Source of the DNA: Favolaschia claudopus
Taxonomy: Eukaryota; Basidiomycota; Agaricomycetes; Agaricales; Mycenaceae
Length of the DNA: 64,000 nt
NCBI GenBank assembly: GCA_037176885.1
Contig: JAWWNJ010000158.1
Location: 1 to 64,000, forward strand
Direction: 5' to 3'
In this document: positions 21,310 to 31,984 of the stretch, piece by piece
How positions within the stretch are numbered: the stretch's first letter is position 1
Layout: each line of letters starts with the position of its first letter
The notes under the pieces: generated by a model
What the model was told of the DNA's origin: nothing
The model's database searches: none
Seen by the model: only the letters and a program-made list of their open reading frames with translations
Position numbers and translations under genes: made by a program

Positions 21310-22460
21310 TCGGTGAGTCTCAAGATTGCTCTAGTGTGCAGAGGAGAGAGTAACTGAATGCTTCTGACTTGTTATTTCGAGAATCTGAACTGGCAAAGTC
21401 GAGTACCGCCGTTATCTGCAGATAACAGCGTGATGGCCAGATAACAGTCACAGTGTGACATAAGTCACTACGCACTCTTGTCGTCTCCCTCCTCCGTCTC
21501 TCTGTGTTTCTGGCCCGGCGACGAACGGCGAAATGCCCTTGAACATTCACAGTCGCTCCCTACACAGAAGTATGCCTCAAACTGTGTCTAAACTGTATGA
21601 AAATTCGGCAATCCCTTGGTACACTTCTGGCGAGTGGCGACGATCTTGGGCTAATTTACCGGCTCAAAAAACGCGTTTTTCAATGCCGTCTGAACACGTT
21701 TGCATCACCCCGGGACGTGTCTTGGCTAATCAATGCTTTATATTACCGCTCTTCAATCATCTCGTTGTCACCACTCAAAATATCCCTTCAAATGCATTCA
21801 AAAAGACTCAATTCAGTACATCAAATGCAGAACGGCTCCAATCAGAGAGCTATCACATTGGTCTAGTGGAGGTGCGTACCCTGTCAATTGTATATCGGGT
21901 GTATTTGACAAATGGGATGTCAGCAAAGTAAGCTTAAATGCACATCAATTCAAGTCTCGTCAAACCAGGTGTTGGTGTGCGCGAACTGTCCCCCAAGATG
22001 GAAGCCGGGTCATCTTATTCAGAGCGGATTCCATTACCACGAGCAACAACCACAGTGAGGAGTTTTTCCTACCACATTTCACCCAGTTATTCTACAAGCA
22101 TGCCAGTAGCTAGCCGCAATGTGCACTTCACGCAGTTTCAATCAATACAATTACTTGTTCTACACAACCAGTCAATATTGATATCTGAGATGAAGCGAAG
22201 CTCGCGCCTCCTCGCGCACTCTCAACTTGATGTGGATTTACGATCAATTCATCCTTTTGAGTCTTTCCTGAGCAGCGACAAGCTTCCTTGGACCTCCCGT
22301 ATCTTCTCTCTTCTTCCTCTTTTTCCCTTTCTTTTTCGCAATTTTCCGGCACGGGACCCAGTACATTGAATAAAAAAACCAGGTTTACCGCTCATTCTGC
22401 TGGGTGTCCAAAAGGGGAAAAAAGGCGAAAAAGAATGCAAAAAGAGAGAAACATGAAGAA
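21310..22460. other. Non-genic stretch, ORFs without recognisable motifs
   Basis: Overlapping ORFs of 130-143 codons at 21533-22369 look unrelated to any family I know and overlap one another in several frames. I would not call a gene. A second copy of the GTCCAAAAGGGG repeat is at 22395-22455. Confidence 0.3.
22395..22455 (+). repeat. GTCCAAAAGGGGAAAA repeat, copy 2
   Basis: GCTGGGTGTCCAAAAGGGGA followed by AAAAAGGCGAAAAAGAATGC. The closest match is 57862-57935, where the preceding TTTWCCSCTCATWCT also matches, so the repeat unit extends at least 20 bp upstream. Confidence 0.6.
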
Positions 22461-22469
22461 CTTCGCGCA

Positions 22470-23580
22470 GAGTATACAGCCATAATCAAGGTGACTTCAG
22501 GGACTCAGATGACTTCACTCGGGCGACAGGTTTGCTGTTATTATAGATTATTGTACCATATTATGCGTGTACATTGAAAATACAACAAGAAGAATTACCA
22601 AGCGAAGAAGACAGAGAGAAGTATTGCAGTGGATAGCGCGGAAGGGAAGGAACATGACTCCGTGCCCAAAATGATATGGAACAGCGAATCAGCACTATAA
22701 ATTGAGCTCGAGTTTTATTTTTGGTGGGAGGAAAAATTGCAAACCTTATGGGCTGCTGAGTATGTAGGAGACCACGGTCTGAGGTGCCCCACAATGAGGC
22801 TGATTCGTTAATTCATGACAAGAGAGAGAGAGAGAAAGTGGGGCAGGCTGGCTTGCCGAAGGCGAGTGGTTTCACGGTCAGTCGGGAGCACGGCGCGATA
22901 TCTAATACGAGCAGCTCAAGAGAGTCAATGGCCGCTTTTATCCCAGTGTCTCAGAGTAGTTCGACCCAATGAATCTTAAAGACGAGAATTCCTATGACGC
23001 TGTGCAGCGACAAGCCAAAACGAACGGGCAGCCAATGATTAATTATTTCCCGTTAGATCAAACGACATCCAACAAAAGCCAGATTGATATGCTGGGAGGC
23101 CATAATTGCGTGCTCCTCATACCCAGTGAGCGATAACCTTTCCTGAATCAAGTAGTTTTACACCTTGCCTTGCCAGATTTGCATAAAATATACTTACAAG
23201 TGACTGTATGGCTCTTGAGAGTGCGCACCAATTTATCTCAGGGACCTTGCGAGGTCCGCCTTGATGTATAACTTGGTGAGAGGAGCAAAGGCGGGGCATG
23301 AAAACTCACCTTTGCCTCAATCAACTCTTCGCAGAAGGTTTTTAGTAGCTCTGCTGTTTTCGTCTTGATATTCGAAGGGCAAATGAGGGTGGAAGTCGAC
23401 GACTCAGTTGACCGGGTTGCAGTCGGCCCCGTAATAAGTACACATTCCAAGAAACGCGGCATGGTTTAGGAGGGAAAAAAAGAACGTAGGGGCACCACGC
23501 TGATCTTGATGTAAGTGACTTACAAATTTGGTAATGCTCGTCCAAGTCTGACATAGTGTGTGAAGCATTCAAAGGACTAC
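22470..23580. other. Non-genic stretch; possible minus-strand exon fragments
   Basis: A minus-strand reading at 23620-23120 has gene-like pieces (MSDLDEHYQI, a GTAAGT donor, KTAELLKTFCEELIEAK, KVPEINWCALSRAIQSLV) but the splice phases do not connect. It may be a decayed small gene. A (GA)8 tract is at 22822-22838. Confidence 0.25.
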
Positions 23581-23586
23581 GAATAA

Positions 23587-24083
23587 AGCAAGGGGTTGCG
23601 GGCCGGAGAAGTCGGCACACCGGCTAGGGAGGGGTGGGTCGGGCCGAGGGGCCGGATAGAAAAAAAATAATGACCTTTTATGTTTGGCCTCCGAATGGGT
23701 CGCTGGGATATAGAGCGAGTTAGAACCACTATTACTGCAGTAGATACTCAACTTCCACTCTTTGGCATTTGGAAGCTTGGTTGGTAGGTTGTCCGGATTT
23801 GGAAGCTACAGCCACCAAGTTGGCCGGTGTTTGGTGTGGGCACCAGCAATAATATATGTTGAACTGCAAAGGGCAGCTTTCATTGTTCCAAGTGAAATAT
23901 TTCTAGCACAAGATGTGTTGTATAAAATATGAGGTTGAATTGCGGGCGGAATGAGTGTTTTTGATGGTAACTTCCTCTTCAGACGTTACGTAACGCTTAC
24001 GTGGTAGGGTGGGTGCCGCCGAATGGTCTCTAAATAAAAAACGGGTCGAGGTATTTTATTTTGTTTTCCGCAACCCCTGGGCT
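23587..24083. mobile_element. hAT-like MITE, same family as 51127-51597
   Basis: Left end CAAGGGGTTGCGGGCCGGAG, right end from outside CCAGGGGTTGCGGAAAAC. Internal landmarks shared in order with the 51127 element: GGCCGGAGAAG, an A-run followed by ATGACCT, TTGTCCGRATTTGGAAG, GGCC(G)GTGTTTGG, TTTTTGATGGTAA, ACGTGGTAGGGTGG, GAGGTATTTT. No clean target duplication remains. The neighbouring ORF on the minus strand (RRALRAEKEQAKADKAAKEM) overlaps its right edge. Confidence 0.7.
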
Positions 24084-24197
24084 TGATCAGGCTTGATACA
24101 GCTATATTTGCCCTGTCAGCCGCTTTTGGATTTTCCGACATTTCTTTCGCCGCCTTGTCTGCCTTCGCCTGCTCTTTCTCAGCTCGAAGCGCGCGTC

Positions 24198-24890
24198 GTA
24201 CAGTGGTGGCAAAAAAGAATGGCCGTCGGTTTTTCAATACTTTCTGGTTATGTACCAGGTCGAATTGGCTGAAATAAAATGTAGAGATGGAAAAATGACT
24301 ATTCTCTACCATCTAGGACACTCCGTTGAATATAATGTCCTGGAAATCGCTTGATAAGAAAATAATTTCAGACCGTCCCTATAACCGGAAAAGCTGAATG
24401 AGCTCTCATCAAACATCTGTCAAAATAACTTGAAGGTACTTGGAAAATAAAGCCGGCTGACACTTTAGTTACATGGAATTGGACCGCTTTTGAGCCCGCA
24501 ACAGCCCGTCCAAGTTCGGCATTTTGACGATTTTATATGGATTTTCTGCTATTTTGGGTCAAAATGCCCAACTTGGACGGGCCATTGCGAGCTCAAATTG
24601 GGTCAATTCCATTAAACCAAAATGCAAACTAGGTCCATTTATTAGGTACTTTTGGCCTATTATAATGGTTTTTCACTGAGAGTCCATTCAGTTTTCTCGG
24701 TCATAGGGAATATTTGAAATTATTTTCTTATTGGACGATCTGCAACACATTATATTCAACTGAGTGTCCTAGATGGTAGAGTGAAGAATTATGTTTCCAT
24801 GTCTACAAATTTATTCTAGCCAATTCGGGCGGGTACATGGCGAGAAATCATTGAAGAGCCCACGGCCATTTCTTTCTGCCACCACTGTAC
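24198..24890. repeat. Large foldback: inverted arms of about 230 bp
   Basis: Starting from GTACAGTGGTGGC (24198) and its reverse complement ending at 24890, the two arms match through ATGGCCGTSGG, ATGTACC, CGAATTGGCT, ACCATCTAGGACACTC, GTTGAATATAATGT and AAGAAAATAATTTCA, down to about 24430 and 24660. The outer part of each arm encodes the same C-terminus: VQWWQKRMAVG...GRIG-stop on the plus strand, VQWWQKEMAVG...ARIG-stop on the minus strand. The minus-strand arm has further coding upstream (IIRAARLLDIAGLENQRRG). So one arm is an inverted duplicate of a gene end plus its 3' flank. Confidence 0.75.
24473..24612. mobile_element. Short foldback MITE in the loop of the large inverted repeat (140 bp)
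   Basis: ATGGAATTGGACC and GCCCGTCCAAGTTCGGCATTTTGAC at the left match, in reverse, GGTCAATTCCAT and GTCAAAATGCCCAACTTGGA at the right. The arms are about 58 bp with a 25-bp loop. Complete removal would leave the large foldback loop otherwise continuous. No target duplication is certain. Confidence 0.6.
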
Positions 24891-25013
24891 TCTTTCTGTG
24901 CCGCCCCTCCTCTGATTCTCCAACCCTGCGATGTCCAACAAACGAGCCGCCCGAATGATATGCGCATGGTCCTCGGTATCGAAAAACTTTTGAGCAAACT
25001 GGTTAGGGTCCGG

Positions 25014-25532
25014 TGACAATTAGATTTGGAGGAAAATAATTATTTGTTAGGTCAATTGTCAGGCTGACAGTCAGATCTGACCATTGACAATTGACAATTA
25101 TGTAATTGTCCATATTCGGAATAGTACATTGTAACTTAGAAGGCCATGAGTTTCTGAGGAGGGCCAAAAATGCCCCGTAACCTTTCTAATTCATGTTTTC
25201 TCTGTGTAAGGCGTCACTCTATATTTTCCAAGGCCCTGTCGAAACATTGAGGCCTTGAAAGTCGAATGTGACAGCCTCGTCACAGGTCGCAGCCGCTCGC
25301 GGATCACTAGGGATCACTCCAGGCATGGTGAATCAACCTACCTCACATTAGCTTTGGTGCGCTGGACAAGTCAACAAAAAATCTCAAGACAAGATAGAGG
25401 AAAGCAGGCGGTTTCTTGAAGGCCAAGGACAATTGTCAAAATTGTCAGGCCTCTCCCTCGAAAATAACTATTGTTAGTGAGTAACAATTATTTGTTATGT
25501 CAGCGTCTGACAATTGACAATGGACCCTATGT
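25014..25532. repeat. GACAATTG / ATTATTTGTTA repeat pair
   Basis: Both ends of this stretch carry AATTATTTGTTAKGTCA and runs of TGACAATTGACAAT (25043-25115 and 25425-25525). The flank GTCCGG(T)GAC at the left resembles GGACC read backwards at the right. Probably the two ends of one decayed element; the middle (25120-25420) shows nothing recognisable. Confidence 0.45.
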
Positions 25533-25735
25533 AAAACTGGTAGGTTTCATTTCTTCGATACATCGTGAGGCCATTATGCGTGTGTAGGGCGCCGGTTTGC
25601 GTTCTCGCGAAACCAGACAATCAACGCCCCTAATCCGCCTTCGTTACGATTGTTCGATTCAAGCACAAGCGCCGTGCAGGTCACGTGCGCGGCCACGCCC
25701 TCCAGTGTCCACGCCTCCTATCCCTTACAGGCCCT

Positions 25736-26156
25736 GGGAAGCTCCACCAAAGGGTTGTCCCGAAAAATTGGGTTTTTGAGGCCCAAATTTGGCCCAATCC
25801 CGTCCCCAAATTGGGTTTTTGAGGCGGGTTGGGGCGGCAAATTTGTCCAAGCCTTGTCCCAAAATTGGGTTTTTCAGGGCTCGGTTGGGCTCGGGAGGTT
25901 CGAGATCGGGCAAAATTTCCGGCATGCACTCAGCTCACATATTTTTGCCGACTGGCGTGCCAGATTCTCCTGTTACGGGGCGCGGGAGAAAAATTCGCAT
26001 TTTTTGACCGTTTTGCGTGACATTTTTTTTGGCTGAGTCACGACGGTGACGTATCACAACCCTTGTCCGATATTGGGTTTTTTGAGCTCTAGGAAAATTG
26101 GGTTTTTGAGGCCAAAACCCGAAGATTTTGGGGACCAACCTTTGGTGGAGCTTCCC
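25736..26156. mobile_element. MITE with GGGAAGCTCCACC ends (421 bp)
   Basis: Terminal inverted repeats GGGAAGCTCCACCAAAGGGT (left) and GGGAAGCTCCACCAAAGGTT (right, inverted). AAATTGGGTTTTTGAGG-type words repeat at 25768, 25807, 25862, 26073 and 26097 and point outward from both halves, as in hAT-like MITEs. The flanks (AGGCCCT / GGGGCCTT) do not give a clean duplication. No ORF of interest. Confidence 0.7.
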
Positions 26157-26214
26157 GGGGCCTTCCCTTACCGTTCGCAGGGCTTATCTGCTGGTTGGTG
26201 TATGGTAACATCGA

Positions 26215-26440
26215 TCCGCCGAGGCGAGTGGTGGTATCCCAATGATCCGAATTTGAGTCAGCGTCAACTGGTCAAGCGTGCAATTCCAAAGTCTGACATT
26301 TCGGGGTCTTTTCGCGAGATTTTGGTATCATTCGAGGCGCTACAGCTAGGCGAGTATTACATCAAAGTATCAGCTCAATCTGGGCCGAAATGAAAGATCT
26401 GAAGCACTTCAAGTTTTTCAGAGGGCTGTCAGCCACCGTT
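26215..26440 (+). repeat. Dispersed repeat block Z, plus copy
   Basis: GAGGCGAGTGGTGGTATCCC, AATGATCCGAATTTGAGTCA, GCGTCAACTGGTCAAGCGTG, CAATTCCAAAGTCTG, TTTTCGCGAGATTTTGGTAT, CATTCGAGGCGCTAC. It is the inverted partner of 10800-11065. The reading TSIRRGEWWYPNDPNLSQRQ LVKRAIPKSDIS is open in this copy, so the block may derive from a coding segment; I do not recognise it. Confidence 0.7.
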
Positions 26441-26488
26441 GAAAGACTTTGTCTTTGTTTACTGCATATTGCAGCCCTCAGCCAGTCA

Positions 26489-26790
26489 CGTGTTGGGTAG
26501 AATTGCTCGCTTCGCTCGCAACAAGCTTAAGCACCCCGCCTTCGGCAGGGCCGGCTCGCTGCGCTCGCGTCCCTCCCTACGGCTGGTGCACAGCTTTGTC
26601 GGGGCTCCGCCCCAAACCCCGGTTTAATTTTTTTTGCGATTTTTTTGCTGGATTCCGTGCCCGCGGCGCCGCACTGCCGCTCGCTGCACTCGCCGGCGCG
26701 CGGCGCCGGGGACCCCGTGATTTTCTGTCAAAAAGCACGTTACTTTCCTGTCAAAAGTCACGTTACTAACGTCACCTTGTGTTTTCATGT
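26489..26790 (+). repeat. GC-rich hairpin repeat (SINE-like), plus copy
   Basis: Self-complementary words in sequence: GCTTCGCTCGC, CCGCCTTCGGCAGG, CTGCGCTCGCG, GGGGCTCCGCCCC, CGGCGCGCGGCGCCG. These are followed by AGCACGTTACTTTCCTG and AGTCACGTTAC, and the tail CTTGTGTTTTCATGTATAGG. Same order as 12806-12459 plus 11095-11070 on the minus strand, where LINE copy A sits inside. Confidence 0.7.
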
Positions 26791-27205
26791 ATAGGATGAC
26801 GTGGGCGGAGACGCCTAGTGTTTTGCACTGTTGGAGGTTCAATATTCCCAGTCAAAAGTCCAGTCGGATCGTTTGAAATGTTTTGAGATGAAATGGCACA
26901 AGCAATAACCAAACGGGAATGATTTGAGATTGTTTGTCGTGGGTGAGCAAACTATCTCGATTTTAACACATTAACTCTCCAGCGCTACAGCATTCCCTCG
27001 GACCGATCGGACCTCTGACTGAGTCACCCTTGGCAACAGGCCTAGGCAACATAAAGCGTCCACACTTTCTGCCACGTCACTTCCTCTTGCTTGTCTTCTC
27101 CCACCTCGTCTCCCCTTCTTCTGCCTGCTCCGTCTCCTCAATCTCTCCGCTTTCTGTATCAAACCAGCGCTACACTTACAAAAGTGCATACATTTACCCT
27201 CGTTA

Positions 27206-27592
27206 ATGTCTTTCTCTCTAACGCGGCCTACAGACGACAAAGCTTACAACTCGCGGGGGTTTCTTGTCGAGGTCGAAGGTATGTTTTGCACTATACTCGT
27301 CTACGAGAACACGGCCTTACCCCATGCTTGCAGACTCCAAATGCCAATCGCAGACCAATAGACATCGGTTGCTCGACGATGGTGAGCGAATCTACCCAGT
27401 GCGCTCTCTACGAGTCGTCTACACCTTTGTCAACACTCTTCTCATGATTTACTTCTCAGTTTCCTTGGTCCGCCCTCTTTCACCAAGCTAGAGAATACGA
27501 GGACCAAGACAATACTCAAGTTCCCGCTATCCAATGCGCGGTTCGCCTTGCCGGTGCGGTGACCAACCTGGATCTTCGGCGGGATGGTACAG
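27206..27592 (+). CDS. Small hypothetical gene, 3' end lost at retroelement boundary
   Basis: ATG at 27206 starts MSFSLTRPTDDKAYNSRGFL. Exon 1 ends at 27278 (GTATGT donor), exon 2 starts at 27334 after TTGCAG and reads KCQSQTNRHRLLDDGERIYP. A third exon begins at 27460 after TTCTCAG (SALFHQAREYEDQD, then IQCAVRLAGAVTNLDLRRDG) and stops at a GTAAGC donor at 27593. The donor of intron 2 is uncertain (27414 or 27429). No further exon is visible before the direct repeat at 27909, so the gene is probably truncated by insertion. A CT-rich stretch (27060-27150) precedes the ATG, common in fungal promoters. No recognised domain. Confidence 0.5.
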
Positions 27593-27908
27593 GTAAGCAT
27601 GTACGGGTTCCCATTATATAGCGTATTTCACTACCATCGCTATATTACTGTCAAGACTTTTATCTCAATGCATTCTACATTTTTACAATTATTCGGTCGA
27701 CGCATGGATGCCTTACGATTCGCGTGGAATGAATTAAGATGAATTGCGCAAATTCTCGAATATTACAATCCAGCTCGCACCAATATGCTTTTTTAGTGCA
27801 AATTAGCGGAATTGTTTGTGATTCGGCGAAATAGTTTGAAGATTGCTCGTTTCATCTCGTTTCTTTGGCAATCCATCCCGTGGACTTTTCACTGGCGTTC
27901 AATCCCCG

Positions 27909-28484
27909 TGCCCAGAGCGTCACAGTAAAGGGGCGCGTGACGCGTGACTTCTCACGGGGCGTGGGAACTATGTAGTAGCACAGCATCTATGATGTGATAT
28001 CAATGATCAGATGATCCAACAGTAGCAGGGAGCCAGGGATATGCCCAGAAGGGGGAGGATCACAATACTGGTCCAGAGATCGTAGACCAACGAAGGCCCG
28101 GAGATACCTATGGTCCCGGGGAGCGTGGGAACCGGAGCCGGAGTCCGGAGGGCCGAAGCTCGGGGTCCGGAGGGTCGAAGGACCAGAGGAATAGAGCCCA
28201 GGGAACCTGGGAAGGGCGCTAGGGGCAGGGCGAGACAGCGGAGCATCGAGGCTTGGGTGACAGAACCCGCTGGGGCTTGGCCCAGGTCCGGGGAGCGTGG
28301 GAAGCCGGGCCGGGGGCCGAGGGACCGGAGCCGGAAGGGCCGGAGGTCCGGACGACCAGAGCTCGGGGTACCAGAGCTCTCGGAGGGCTAGAAGTCTGAC
28401 CGGAAGACCAGTAGGGAACCGGGTTGCGCTGAGCACTAGCTGTAAGAGCGCAGGGTCGACAGGAGTCTGTCGAGGGGGGGGACA
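27909..28484. repeat. 577-bp direct repeat, copy 1 (LTR-like, TG...CA)
   Basis: Begins TGCCCAGAGCGTCACAGTAA and ends CTGTCGAGGGGGGGGACA. It matches copy 2 (31152-31728) throughout with only scattered differences (e.g. GGGGCGCG versus GGGCGCG). It carries GACGCGTGACTTCTCACGGG and a G-run that looks like a polypurine tract. The 5-bp flanks of the pair (CCCCG, GGGCA) do not match. Confidence 0.8.
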
Positions 28485-28779
28485 GATGAAATCAGTTTTT
28501 ATTGTAACGTTTCATGCCCTTTAGGGCATATGTCGCTACTGTACCTCTGTGTACCTACTGGGGGTACTCGTAGTACGGGGGTTCAAAGTAGGTAGAGGAC
28601 CATGGTGGGTGTAATCACGGGTGGCAAGTATTTTCGTGGTCATATGTGGTAGTAATGAGAAAATGGGGGCTTGAGACTAAGGTATGATGCATGGGGCGAA
28701 GAGGCTCCGGAAAGCAGAAGTCCAGGTGCGGGTGGAGTACGTGAGGGGGGGAGATGGGAGGGAAAGGGGGAGTAAGAGT

Positions 28780-30090
28780 TAAACGGACTCGCCTCTGTGT
28801 TCGCTTTGCACGGTTGCAAAGAGAAATCCAGAGGCTAGGAGTTCATCCTCGATGCGACGGAAAAGCACCTGTCGAATAGGGCACTCAGCCGCCGTAGCTG
28901 GGTGTTTACCACCACAGCCACGCAGGGCGCATCTCGGGACAATGTGGGGGGCACTGTTTGCCAGATTTGCAGGGTTTTGCGTTGGGGCAAACGGCATTCT
29001 GAGGTGGGGTGGGGGCCAGCGCACGTGCCACCAGACAGCCTTGCTGCGACATTGGGGAGGCGATATGACCGAATCGGAAGCATTTAAAGCACTGGCTGGG
29101 GACGGGCACGGTACTTTTCGACACGGTGGAGGAAGCCTTCGAGAGCCAGGCGCTCGCGGATACAGGTGTTTGCCACAACAGCATCGTCAAAGTACAGGAC
29201 AAGCGAGGAGTGAAGTTTGGTCGCACGGAGCTGCTCTGACGAGCGGCGACCAATCCAGTGACTGACCGAAGACAGTTTCCAATGTCCGGGATCCTAGCGT
29301 CATTGTCGTCGATGAGTTCGCGCACCCAAGAGACATCTCCATCTGCCTCTATGCGGGTCGACGTCGAGACTCGGTGGACTACAAACAGCAAAGAGCGGGG
29401 TTCGGACCTTCAGAAGACTGTAGAACGTGGGTAGCCACGAGGGTTCTTGGTCCTGAAGGGCTGTCACCTCATCGGTGTGAGTTTAGCGTGAGGCGAATGT
29501 CACCATTACGGTGCAAAGCGACTGCACGCGCCAAGGGCGTATGAGGAAAGGATGTCTCCCCATCCGAGGCCAAGGCGTCGTACACGATCCCCAAGCGAGT
29601 TGTCAGCGAGTCGAACTGGTCGCGTACGGCTGCAGGGGAAGCAGACTGGAAGGCTGGGGATCGGGCGGTCTTTCGGGGTGAGGACAGATCACATGATGTG
29701 TTTCGGGTAGCAATACGGGCCGGTGATGCGGCGGTGGAAGGTGTCGTGGCAGAATGAGGGGTTTGTAGAGTGGAGGCATAAGTGCGGGGAGGTACATGGG
29801 CAGCAGAGGAGGCTAGTCTTTGACAGTGTTGTTAAGAGCATCGACTTTGGATACAAGGAGTCAAGACGGCTTGTGGTTTCTGATGAGGAGGGTGTCTTTT
29901 GTTGTACGAGATTCGCTACGAGAGTGCGTAGTTTGTGGAGGGCGTCAACGGTTACTGAGCATGTTTTAGCAGTGGCCTTGGGTAAGGGGAGAGCATATAT
30001 TGCTTGGTGGAGGTCGTGGATGGTGAACCTGGCCGGCGTGGCGGGGTCCTTTGGTTTCGAAGGTGATGGTTGCTGATTGAAACCCATCCT
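28780..30090 (-). pseudogene. LINE ORF1 (gag-like, zinc knuckles), antisense between the direct repeats
   Basis: On the minus strand the start region reads MGFNQQPSPSKPKDPATPAR, then FTIHDLHQAIYALPLPKATA (about 30010-29950). The zinc-knuckle region is CFKCFRFGHIA (about 29100-29065), GPHPTSECRLPQ, CALRGCGGKHPATAAECPIR and a C-terminus ending FATVQSEHRGESV near 28782. The N-terminal segment matches the LINE ORF1 at 36050-36120 (TIQNLHKIIYAVETPKTT). ORF1 proteins of fungal LINEs bind their RNA through CCHC knuckles. Several frame changes are needed. No ORF2 follows. Confidence 0.65.
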
Positions 30091-30094
30091 TCTC

Positions 30095-31150
30095 GAGGGG
30101 GGGAACATTGGACAAACACACAGAAGCCAGGACACAGAGTCAAGGGGAGGGATGGGATGAGAGCGGAGGGAAGGGTGCGAGTCAGATACCAGGCTGCAGA
30201 GAACGCAGCGGATGGCCCCCAGCAAGCCCAGACATAAGCTTCCCGCTCTTGCACAAACGCAGGAGTACCCAGAGAAAGCAGATGAAGAGGTGTAGTTGAC
30301 TACAGCCTGCACGATAGGAGAGTCCTTCGAATGAAGGGGGTGACCACTGTAGCGGCTCGACGAGCTGCCAGCAACAAGTTGCCCCGCCACCCAATCTCCA
30401 TGCAGACTGCAGGCGCTCAGAAGTCCCTAGGCACCGGCGGACACCCCTAAGGACGGGGAGGCCGGGGAGATATGGACTGAGCAACCTCGCAACTCTCAAC
30501 AATGCTCCCTCCAAGCCACAACCACGAAGGCAAGAGGAAAGGAAGCTCACCGGTCAAGAGGGGGAGTGAGACTCGAAGACAGATGACACAGGCCAGCCCA
30601 GACGACACAGGAACAGACCCAAGGTCACAGGGGGAGAAGGGAAGGAGAGTAGTCGAAGTGCCAGTGTGAGCCAGTGACAAGCAGTGGCATCTGGCACGAG
30701 CCTAAACGGCAGTTGGCCACACACAAGAGGAGGGGAAGTCGACAAGAGGTGGCAATGCCGAGGAGGGGGTCCATGGGATGCAGGAGGGAGAGGGAAGAAG
30801 ACTTTCAGTGGTAGACACACACACCATACTTGTGTTGCAGTCCCAAAAACCCAAATCCTACACCAAGCCATGGGGCAGAGGCTACTCAGCAACCTCCATG
30901 CCCACAGAATGCACCAAGATGGTCTGCTACTCTTGTGAGGACAGAGGGGGAGGGAGTAGGGTCCGCTATTGGTGACTCTGTTCTGCTGTAAGGGCAACAG
31001 CTGCCAGGGCCTGAGACCCGAGGTACTCAAGAGTCCAACAAGCACTGGGCAGAGGTGAGAATCCTTAGGAGACTAGCTACAACAAGAGGAAAGAGTGTCT
31101 ACTCACCTGGGCAGAGGGAGAATCCTTAGAGAACAGAGTAAGGAGTCTCC
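30095..31150. other. Purine-rich stretch between LINE ORF1 and second direct repeat
   Basis: A TCTCGAGGGGGGGAACA word at 30093-30109 repeats the end of the 577-bp direct repeats. Sequence near 30683-30735 (GTGGCATCTGGCACGAGCCT, AACGGCAGTTGGCCA) resembles 31745-31790 (GTGGCATGGGCCTCTACGGC, AATAGGCCATG). This suggests further, older retroelement sequence. No coding motif. Confidence 0.35.
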
Positions 31151-31151
31151 A

Positions 31152-31728
31152 TGCCCAGGCGTCACAGTAAAGGGCGCGTGACGCGTGACTTCTCACGGGG
31201 GCGTGGGAGCTATGTAGTAGCACAGCATCTATGATGTGATATCAATGATCAGATGATCCAACAGTAGCAGGGAGCCAGGGATATGCCCAGAAGGGGGAGG
31301 ATCACAATACTGGTCCAGAGATCGTAGACCAACGAAGGCCCGGAGATACCCTATGGTCCGGGGAGCGTGGGAAACCGGAGCCGGAGTCCGGAGGGCCGAA
31401 GATCGGGGTCCGGAGGGTCGAAGGACCAGAGGAATAGAGCCCAGGGAACCTGGGAAGGGCGCTAGGGGCAGGGCGAGGACAGCGGAGCATTGAGGCTTGG
31501 GTGACAGAACCGCTGGGGCTTGGCCCAGGTCCGGGGGGAGCGTGGGAAGCCGGGCCGGGGGCCGAGGGACCGGAGCCGGAAGCCGGAGGTCCGGACGACC
31601 AGAGCTCGGGGTACCAGAGCTCTCGGAGGGCTAGAAGTCTGACCGGAAGACCAGTAGGGAACCGGGTTTGCGCTGAGCACTAGCTGTAGGAGCGCAGGGT
31701 CGACAGGAGTCTGTCGAGGGGGGGAACA
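31152..31728. repeat. 577-bp direct repeat, copy 2 (LTR-like)
   Basis: TGCCCAGGCGTCACAGTAAA to CTGTCGAGGGGGGGAACA. The RT region starts less than 300 bp downstream, so this copy may be the 5' repeat of the DIRS-type element, with copy 1 belonging to an older partner. Confidence 0.8.
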
Positions 31729-31984
31729 GGGCATACTGTACGTAAGGACAGCATGTGGCATGGGCCTCTACGGCAATAGGCCATGCACAGGGAACGGGGG
31801 TCGGAAGGAGGAAAGATGTGACGAAGGGGGAAGTCTGGAGGGAGTAGCATTCCCAAGAAGGCCGGAGTGATGCAAGGAATAGCGGAGCGGGTCGGGGAAG
31901 CGGGGGGGCTCCCCTGACAGTACCCAAGAAATATAGTGGAAGCGTCGTCGTATCCATCATCTCTCGTACCCTCCCTGGCTCATC

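Noticed and set aside
22822..22838. (GA)8 tract
   Set aside because: Ordinary short microsatellite.
23117..23620. Small minus-strand gene with two introns
   Set aside because: Exon phases do not join into one frame with any pair of GT/AG sites tried; left as a possible relic.
27909..31728. Standard LTR retrotransposon
   Set aside because: No target duplication, no primer-binding site after either repeat, no pol between; kept as direct repeats only.
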